Shown here: positions 5,686 to 11,062 of the stretch, in pieces
Layout of the letters: the number at the start of each line of letters is the position of its first letter
Position numbering within the stretch: position 1 is the stretch's first letter
Origin: CAZMGG01 sp964565715
Lineage (GTDB): Bacteria > Planctomycetota > UBA1135 > UBA2386
Direction of reading: 5' to 3'
Length of the DNA: 11,062 nt
Assembly (NCBI GenBank): GCA_964565715.1
Contig: CAZMGG010000169.1
Span: forward strand, 1 to 11,062
Notes under the pieces: generated by a model
Database searches by the model: none
What the model saw: the letters and a program-made list of their open reading frames with translations, nothing else
Told to the model about the DNA's origin: nothing
Made by a program: the position numbers and the translations under genes

Positions 5686-7550
5686 CCTCGGACCCCGACT
5701 TCGGCCAGCGCCGCGACTTCTACACCTTCTCGCCGGAGACCCTGGCGGAAGAGCTGGCCGACTTCGAGATCGTGCGTGAGGTCGGCAAGGGGTCCATGGG
5801 GATCGTCTTCGAGGCGATCCGCCGCAGCGACGGCCAGCGCCTGGCCCTGAAGGTGCTGCCGCCGAGCCTGACGCTGACCGAACGGGCGCTCGCCCGCTTC
5901 CTGCGCGAGGCCCGGGTGATGGCCAAGGTGCGCCACCCCGCCATCGTCGGCGTGTTCGAGCACGACCGCCGCGGCCGGCTGCACTACTTCGCCATGGAAT
6001 TCGTCGACGGCGTGACGCTGGAACAGCGCCTCGCGGTCGGCCCGCTGCCGGTACGGCTGGCCTGCCAGATCTGCGCCGAGGTGGGCCGCGCCCTGCAGTA
6101 CGCCCACGACCACGGCGTGGTGCACCGCGACATCAAGCCCGGCAACATCATGCTGCGCGGTGGGCTCGGCGTACCGCAGTCCGACCCGCCGTCGGTGGCG
6201 ATCACCGACTTCGGGCTGGCCCGGGAGACCGGCACCGGCTCGATGACCGAGAGCGGCGCCATCGTCGGCACGCCGATGTACATGGCGCCGGAGACCGTGC
6301 TCGGCGGCACCGTGCAGGCCACCACCCTCACCGACGTGTATGGCCTCGGCGCCACGCTCTACACCCTGGTGACCGGACATCCGCCCTACGAGGGCTCGAC
6401 GGCCCAGAGCGTGCTGAAGCAGGTGCTCGAACAGGACCCGCCGCGGCCGCGGGGACGGCGCGCCGACCTGCCGCCCGATGTCGAGGCGGTGATCCTGAAG
6501 GCGATGGAGCGGGACCCGCGCCGGCGCTACGGCTCCGCCCTCGAACTGGCCGAGGACCTGGACCGTTTCCTCGGCGGCGAGCGCGTCCTCGCCCGCCGGC
6601 CGGGCGCCGCCCGGCGCGCCTGGCGCTGGTGCTCGCGACGGCCGCTGCTCACCGCGCTGTCGGCGCTGGTGCTGCTGCTGGGCGCCGGCGGCGCGCTGCT
6701 GCTCCGCGAACGCACCACCCGCGAGCTGCAGATGAGCCTGGCGGAGTCGGAGCGCCTGCTGGCGCTGGCCGGCACCGCCCGCGACGAGCAGGACCGGCCG
6801 CGTTCCGCCGACAGCCGCCGCGACCTGCTGCTCGGCGCGGTGGCCGCCGCCTCCGAGGTGATCCGGCGCGACGATGGCTTCGCGCTCGCCTGGTTCATCC
6901 GCGCCAAGGCCCACCACCGCCTGCAGCAGTACCTGGAGGCGATCGTCGACCTGGACTCGGCGCAGCGGCTGCTGGGGGAGCCGACGCCGGAGATCCTGCA
7001 CTTCCGCATCGACGCCCTGCGCCAGCGCGGCGACCGGCAGTCGGTCGAACGCCTGCAGCACGACCTGATGACCTTGCTGCAGATCGATCCCGGCGACCGC
7101 ACCCGCGCCCTGGTGGCGGGCCACCTGCTCGACATCGCCGATCACGGCCAGGGCGAACAGCGGGACCGGGCCGTGGCCACGGCCCGCGAGGTGCTGGCGC
7201 CGGTCGGCGACGACGATCCGCAGGCGACCATCGGCCGCGCACGCGCCTTCGAGCTGGAGGGCGACCACAACGCCGCCCTGGCCACGATCCGGCTGCTGCG
7301 CCGCCGCCACCAGGGCGACCTGAACGTCCACCTGCAGGCCGCCGCCATGTTCGAACGGCTGGGCTGCCCGGAGGAGAGCCGCGCCGAGCGCGACATGGCC
7401 CGGCTGCTGGCGCCCGGCCCGGCGCAGCCACCGCCCGGCGCGCCGCTGGACCTGCAGGGCGTCAGCGGCTTCCTCGGCGACGTCAACCGCCTGCTCGAGG
7501 CCCTCGACAAGAAGCCGGACGACCCTGCCCGTCACCATCCGCCGCGCTGA
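5682..7550 (+). CDS. membrane-anchored Ser/Thr protein kinase (PknB type) with TPR-like C-terminal region
   Basis: A 622-residue protein starting at GTG 5682, which overlaps the kdsA TGA (GTGA), so translation is probably coupled. The kinase domain covers about residues 28-297 and keeps every key residue: glycine loop GKGSMGIV (35-42), Lys57 (LALKVL), Glu76 (REARVM), HRDIKPGN with Asp150 and Asn155, DFG 176-178, GTPMYMAPE ending at Glu204 and DVYGLG (218-223). It should therefore be catalytically active. A basic stretch RRAWRWCSRR is followed by one membrane segment at about 321-341 (PLLTALSALVLLLGAGGALL). The kinase domain would face the cytoplasm and residues about 345-600 the other side. 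This last region is helical with TPR-like spacing and may sense or bind proteins. Substrates are unknown. The neighbouring kdsA and deacetylase suggest co-expression but not a proven shared pathway. Confidence 0.93.
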   Translation: MTSDPDFGQRRDFYTFSPETLAEELADFEIVREVGKGSMGIVFEAIRRSDGQRLALKVLPPSLTLTERALARFLREARVMAKVRHPAIVGVFEHDRRGRLHYFAMEFVDGVTLEQRLAVGPLPVRLACQICAEVGRALQYAHDHGVVHRDIKPGNIMLRGGLGVPQSDPPSVAITDFGLARETGTGSMTESGAIVGTPMYMAPETVLGGTVQATTLTDVYGLGATLYTLVTGHPPYEGSTAQSVLKQVLEQDPPRPRGRRADLPPDVEAVILKAMERDPRRRYGSALELAEDLDRFLGGERVLARRPGAARRAWRWCSRRPLLTALSALVLLLGAGGALLLRERTTRELQMSLAESERLLALAGTARDEQDRPRSADSRRDLLLGAVAAASEVIRRDDGFALAWFIRAKAHHRLQQYLEAIVDLDSAQRLLGEPTPEILHFRIDALRQRGDRQSVERLQHDLMTLLQIDPGDRTRALVAGHLLDIADHGQGEQRDRAVATAREVLAPVGDDDPQATIGRARAFELEGDHNAALATIRLLRRRHQGDLNVHLQAAAMFERLGCPEESRAERDMARLLAPGPAQPPPGAPLDLQGVSGFLGDVNRLLEALDKKPDDPARHHPPR

Positions 7551-7556
7551 CGCCCC

Positions 7557-8735
7557 ATGCCCCCGCCGAACGCCGCCGCCCGTCTCGTCGACGCCACGTC
7601 CCTGCCGGTCTACGACCTCGGCCAGGACCACGTCTTCGCCCGCGACCGCCAGCGCCCCCTGTTCGACCTGCTGCGCACCCACCGGCTGATCGCCGACGCC
7701 GACCTGCTGCCGACGCGCCCGGCCACCGACGACGAACTGACGACCGTGCACGACGCCGCCTACGTCGCGATGTTGCGCGCCACGTCGGTCGCCGAGCCCG
7801 ATCCGGCGGCGCTGCGCCGCGCGCCGCTGTTCGGCCTCGGCACGCCGGACAACCCGATCGCCCCCGGCCAGCACGCCGCCGCCGCGGCCGCAGCCGGCGC
7901 CACCCTGGCCTGCGTCGACGCCGTGCTCGACGGGGCCTGCCGTGCGGCGTTCAACGCCGCCGGCGGCCTGCATCACGCCATGCCGCACGGCGCCGCCGGC
8001 TTCTGTCTCTACAACGACCTGGCGCTGGGCATCGTCCGCGCCCGCCAGAAGGGCTGCGCGCGCGTCGTCTACATCGACTACGACGTGCACCACGGCGACG
8101 GCGTCGAGTTCAGCTTCCGCCGCGATCCCAGCGTGTTGACCATCTCGCTGCACGAGACGCCGGAGGTGCGCTTCCCCTTCACCGGCGCCATCGACGACCG
8201 CGGCGAGGGCCCCGGCCTCGGCTACGCCGTCAACGTGCCGCTCTGGCCGGGGACCGACGACGCCTCCTGGCTGCGCTGCATCGAGGACGTCGTCGAACCC
8301 CTGGTCCGCGCATTCCGCCCGGACCTGATCCTGAGCCAGCACGGCTGCGATCCGCATCGCGACGACCCGCTGGCGACCATCGAGTGCACCACGGGCGCGT
8401 TCCTCGCGGCCGCCCGCCTCACCCGTCGCCTCGCCGACGAGGTCTGCCAGGGCCGCTGGGTCGCCACCGGCGGCGGCGGCTACCGGCCCTACCACGTGAT
8501 CCCCCGAGCCTGGGCCATGGTCTGGTGCGCCATGGCGGACCGGCCGGTGCCGGACCGCCTCGATCCGGGCTGGCGCCAGCGCTGGCAGGAACGCGCCGGC
8601 AGCCCCCTGCCGGAACGGATGCTCGACGAGCCCCGCCCCTCGCCCCGGCACGACGCGGCCGCGCGCCGGAACGCCGTCACGGTCGCGGCCCTGATGGCCG
8701 GAGTGCCCTGGCTCCGGCAGGCCCGGACCTCCTGA
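7557..8735 (+). CDS. AcuC-like zinc-dependent deacetylase (histone deacetylase superfamily)
   Basis: A 392-residue cytoplasmic amidohydrolase of the arginase/deacetylase fold, close to the usual AcuC length. Motifs run in order: GGLHHAMPHGAAGFCLYND (from residue 136), with the paired catalytic His139-His140; YIDYDVHHGDGV (172-183), with predicted zinc ligands Asp176 and His178; SLHETP (197-202); SQHGCDPHRDDPLA (260-273), with third ligand Asp265; and GGGGY with the catalytic-type Tyr309. The active site looks complete. Known bacterial members remove acetyl groups from lysines, for example on acetyl-CoA synthetase, or from small acetylated amines; the last part of the first motif (AAGFCLYND) favours the AcuC branch, but the substrate cannot be read from sequence. 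The ATG is 6 bases after the kinase stop with no strong ribosome site, so it is probably expressed with kdsA and the kinase. The C-terminal 60 residues are Pro/Arg-rich and less typical. Confidence 0.92.
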   Translation: MPPPNAAARLVDATSLPVYDLGQDHVFARDRQRPLFDLLRTHRLIADADLLPTRPATDDELTTVHDAAYVAMLRATSVAEPDPAALRRAPLFGLGTPDNPIAPGQHAAAAAAAGATLACVDAVLDGACRAAFNAAGGLHHAMPHGAAGFCLYNDLALGIVRARQKGCARVVYIDYDVHHGDGVEFSFRRDPSVLTISLHETPEVRFPFTGAIDDRGEGPGLGYAVNVPLWPGTDDASWLRCIEDVVEPLVRAFRPDLILSQHGCDPHRDDPLATIECTTGAFLAAARLTRRLADEVCQGRWVATGGGGYRPYHVIPRAWAMVWCAMADRPVPDRLDPGWRQRWQERAGSPLPERMLDEPRPSPRHDAAARRNAVTVAALMAGVPWLRQARTS

Positions 8736-8794
8736 CCCGCGCGCCGCCCTTCCGCCGAAAAACCGCCCGCGCCTGCAACCGCCCCCCTCGGACT

Positions 8795-8803
8795 GGCTAA
8801 CCT
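8795..8803 (+). promoter_or_regulatory. candidate -10 element for the HEAT-repeat gene
   Basis: GGCTAACCT contains TAACCT, the same GGCTAnnnT pattern seen before the kelch and kdsA genes. Unlike those, it lies 56 bases before the ATG, giving an expected leader of about 50 bases with its own ribosome site. No convincing -35 was seen at 16-18 bases. Confidence 0.4.
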
Positions 8804-8812
8804 CACCGTTCC

Positions 8813-8832
8813 CGGACCCCCGCCGGGGTCCG
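8813..8832 (+). promoter_or_regulatory. 8-base-pair hairpin in the leader of the HEAT-repeat gene
   Basis: CGGACCCC (8813-8820) and GGGGTCCG (8825-8832) are perfect inverted repeats around a CGCC loop. There is no following T run, so it is not a normal intrinsic terminator. It lies between the candidate promoter and the ribosome site, and could stabilise the message or influence translation. Confidence 0.5.
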
Positions 8833-8847
8833 CTGCCCACCCGTTCC

Positions 8848-8853
8848 CGGGAG
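8848..8853 (+). promoter_or_regulatory. ribosome binding site of the HEAT-repeat gene
   Basis: CGGGAG is followed by 6 bases and then ATG at 8860. It supports this start, which also gives a well-formed signal peptide. It belongs to the second copy of a 10-base direct repeat, CCGTTCCCGG, at 8806-8815 and 8841-8850. Confidence 0.6.
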
Positions 8854-8859
8854 ATCGCG

Positions 8860-10995
8860 ATGCCCTGCCGCTGGCCGTCGCTTGCCGTTCTCGCCTGCCT
8901 GTCCCTCACCGCCACCGCGCTGGCCCACGGCGGCGGCTACCGCCCGCCCCCGCCGCCCGGCGGCCCGCCGCCCGCACCCGTACTGCCCGGCTACGGCGGC
9001 CCCGGCGACGTCACCGGCCCCACCACCGGCGGCCCGGGCGGCCCTTCCGGCCCGTCACGCCCGGCCCCGGCCGGACCCGCCTCGCCCACCACCGGCGGCA
9101 GCAGCCCCGCGGGCGGCAACGGCGGCGGCAGCCCTGCCCGCCTGCCCGGCCCGGCCACCGGCGGTCCCGCCGGCCCCGCCCACAACCCACCGGGCCCGGG
9201 CGCCGCGCCCGCGCCCGCCGGCCCCGCCACCGGTCCCCGCGGCGTCATCCTCGAGGAGGATCGCACCACCTGGGAGATCTGGTGGGAACTGCACCGCGAC
9301 GGCTACCTGCGCCTGAAGGACCACGTCTGGCAGGGCACCGCCCAGACCGGCTCCGACGAGTTCTACCTCGGTCCGACCCGCCGCGTCGTCGCCCGTGACG
9401 CCGTCCGCCCCACCGCCGCCGACGTCCAGCAGCAGGTGCTGCCGGCCCTGAAGGCCGCCCTCGACACCACTTCCCACCGCGACATCGTCACCGCCTGTCT
9501 GATGGCCATGGCCAAGCCCGGCCAGGACCACGCCGACTTCCGCCTCGTGGCCGACGTCATGGCCCCCCGCCTGATCGGCAACGATCAGGAAATCCGCGAG
9601 ACGGCAGCCCTGGCCATCGGCCTCACCGGCCAGGCCACCGCCGCCCACCTCGACCTCCTCGCCGGCCTCGCCCGCGACACCGCCGCCGGCCGCACCGCCG
9701 CCGGCCAGGCCGAGGTCAGCGACCGCACCCGGGCGTTCGCCTGTTACGGCCTCGGCCTGCTTGCCTCGGGCAGCGACCGCCTGCACACCCGGCACCGCGC
9801 CGCCACCAGCCTGCTGGCCCTCGTGCAGGATCGCCGCCTCGCCAGCCGCAACGTCCGCGTCGCCGCCATCGTCGCGCTCGGCATGCTGCAGCCCGAGAAG
9901 GCCGAGGGTGCGGGCGCCGACGCCCTGCGCGACCTCGTCGTGGACTCCCTCCTCGACTACTTCGACCAGGATCTCGGCCCCGGCGACGAGTTCATGCAGT
10001 CGCACTGCCCGCCGGCGGTGGCGCGCCTCACCGGCCGCGACGGGCCGCGCGCCGATGCCCTGCGCGCCCGCTTCACCCGCGAACTCGCCCGAACCGAACG
10101 GCGCCGCGGCGCGCCCATCACCCAGTCCCTGGCCCTGGCGCTCGGCATGCTCGGCCGCCCGGTCGACGACGACACCGCGCCGGATTTCGCCGTCAGCGAC
10201 GTGCTCCTCCGCACCTGGCACGCGCACCCCGACGCGCAGACCCGCTACTTCGCCGTCGTCGCCCTCGGCCAGATCGGCGGCGCCTGGAATCGCACCGCCC
10301 TGCTCCGCGACCTGGACCGCGCCGGCAAGGCGCTCGAACTGCCCTGGCTCGGGCTGGCCCTGGGCGTGCACGCCTGGCAGCGACGCCAGGACGGGCACGT
10401 CGACCAGGCCGCCGCCGACGCCCTGCTGGCCGCCATGCAGCAGGTCCGCGCCCCCGGCACCCAGGCCGCGCTGGCCCTGGCCGTCGGCCTCACCGGCCAT
10501 CGGCCCGCCGGTGACACGCTGCGCGGCCTGCTGGCCGAGACCCGCGAGGACTGGCTGGCAGGGCACCTCTGCATCGGTCTGGCCCTCCTGGGCGACCCCA
10601 AGGCCCAGGACAGCCTGCGCGACGTTCTCGATCGTTCGCTCCGCCGGCCGGAACTGCTGCGCCAGGCCGCCATCGGGCTCAGCGTGCTCGGCGACCGGCG
10701 GGTCGCCGGCGACCTGATCGAACGGCTCGGCGCCGAGGCCAACCTCGCCCGCCTCGCCGCCATCGCCGGCGCGCTGGGTCACATCGGCGACCGCCGCACC
10801 ATCGGCCGCCTGATCGAGGTGCTCGGCGACACCGGCCACACCGCCCTGGCCCGCGCCTTCGCCGCCGCCGCACTGGGCGGCATCGTCGACCGCCACGCGC
10901 TGCCCTGGCAGACCGCGATCCGCGGCCACGTCAACTACCGGTCCGCGCCCGAGACACTGTGGGACGGCGAAGCCGGCGTGCTCGACATCCTCTGA
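8860..10995 (+). CDS. secreted HEAT-repeat protein with Pro/Gly-rich linker
   Basis: A 711-residue exported protein. The signal peptide is clear: basic start, core SLAVLACLSLTATALA and an ALA cleavage site at residue 22. Residues 23-128 are almost entirely Pro, Gly, Ala, Ser and Thr, a flexible low-complexity linker. The folded part opens with TTWEIWWELHRDGYLRLKD (about 136-154), a Trp-rich motif I recognise from secreted HEAT proteins of Planctomycetota. Helical HEAT-like repeats follow to the end, for example RETAALAIGLTG, VRVAAIVALGMLQ, QTRYFAVVALGQIGG, RQAAIGLSVLGDRR and RLAAIAGALGHIGDRR. The C-terminus, NYRSAPETL then GVLDIL, also looks like a conserved family end. No catalytic site is visible; HEAT superhelices bind proteins or act as scaffolds. 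It has its own promoter and ribosome site, so it is probably a separate unit from the upstream deacetylase operon. Function unknown. Confidence 0.92.
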   Translation: MPCRWPSLAVLACLSLTATALAHGGGYRPPPPPGGPPPAPVLPGYGGPGDVTGPTTGGPGGPSGPSRPAPAGPASPTTGGSSPAGGNGGGSPARLPGPATGGPAGPAHNPPGPGAAPAPAGPATGPRGVILEEDRTTWEIWWELHRDGYLRLKDHVWQGTAQTGSDEFYLGPTRRVVARDAVRPTAADVQQQVLPALKAALDTTSHRDIVTACLMAMAKPGQDHADFRLVADVMAPRLIGNDQEIRETAALAIGLTGQATAAHLDLLAGLARDTAAGRTAAGQAEVSDRTRAFACYGLGLLASGSDRLHTRHRAATSLLALVQDRRLASRNVRVAAIVALGMLQPEKAEGAGADALRDLVVDSLLDYFDQDLGPGDEFMQSHCPPAVARLTGRDGPRADALRARFTRELARTERRRGAPITQSLALALGMLGRPVDDDTAPDFAVSDVLLRTWHAHPDAQTRYFAVVALGQIGGAWNRTALLRDLDRAGKALELPWLGLALGVHAWQRRQDGHVDQAAADALLAAMQQVRAPGTQAALALAVGLTGHRPAGDTLRGLLAETREDWLAGHLCIGLALLGDPKAQDSLRDVLDRSLRRPELLRQAAIGLSVLGDRRVAGDLIERLGAEANLARLAAIAGALGHIGDRRTIGRLIEVLGDTGHTALARAFAAAALGGIVDRHALPWQTAIRGHVNYRSAPETLWDGEAGVLDIL

Positions 10996-11062
10996 ACGGC
11001 GCTCCCCCTGCTCCCTCCTCCCGCGCCGGCCCCTCGCACGACACCCATCTTGATTGCGCACT

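Noticed and set aside
5379..8915. 1178-codon open frame on the minus strand, opposite the kinase and deacetylase
   Set aside because: Same reason: no recognisable domain, low-complexity composition, and it lies fully opposite genes with complete active sites.
10996..11062. Intrinsic terminator after the HEAT-repeat gene
   Set aside because: Only a loose GGCGC/GCGCC pair with a loop of about 20 bases and no T run; nothing else recognisable in this tail.

Overview
The window looks like a chromosomal stretch from a high-GC Gram-negative bacterium, most likely a member of the Planctomycetota. The evidence is a metal-type KdsA (a Kdo/LPS enzyme), a Hanks-type kinase with a membrane segment and TPR-like tail, a secreted HEAT-repeat protein with a WxxWW motif and an LDIL C-terminus, and a secreted kelch protein ending in a Cys-containing 'FGAGC' domain of a kind I associate with Planctomycetota. 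The lineage is inferred from protein style, not from a marker gene.

Left part (1-2511, minus strand): a two-gene unit. A secreted galactose-oxidase/glyoxal-oxidase-like copper radical oxidase (522-2511) overlaps, through an ATGA junction, a secreted FG-GAP/VCBS-repeat protein (525 down to the window edge, C-terminus missing). The second gene is easy to miss because it has no stop inside the window. The signal-peptide core of the oxidase is written in a (CTGTT)n tract (AACAG on the plus strand), and a 100-N gap sits at this tract.

The gap is flanked by exactly 55 identical bases on each side, which is best read as an unmerged contig overlap rather than missing sequence. If the two copies are merged, the tract has five units. 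Five units put the ATG that has a strong ribosome site out of frame with an otherwise intact oxidase; four or seven units would put it in frame. This is the layout of a phase-variable, Opa-like leader and is the most interesting signal in the window.

Middle part (2638-8735, plus strand): a divergently transcribed secreted kelch propeller protein (2638-4800), then kdsA (4843-5685), a Ser/Thr kinase (5682-7550, GTGA overlap with kdsA) and an AcuC-like zinc deacetylase (7557-8735, 6 bases after the kinase stop). The last three look like one operon with a promoter just before kdsA.

Right part (8795-10995): a separate promoter, a short structured leader, a good ribosome site and the HEAT-repeat protein. 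The last 67 bases show no gene and no convincing terminator. No RNA genes, insertion sequences, CRISPR arrays or origins were seen, and there is no gene-free stretch longer than about 125 bases apart from the oxidase leader/gap region.

Four candidate promoters share a -10-like CTAnnnT core. In two of them the core lies only 6-7 bases before the ATG, which predicts leaderless or nearly leaderless mRNAs. The left two minus-strand genes are visibly less GC-rich than the rest.
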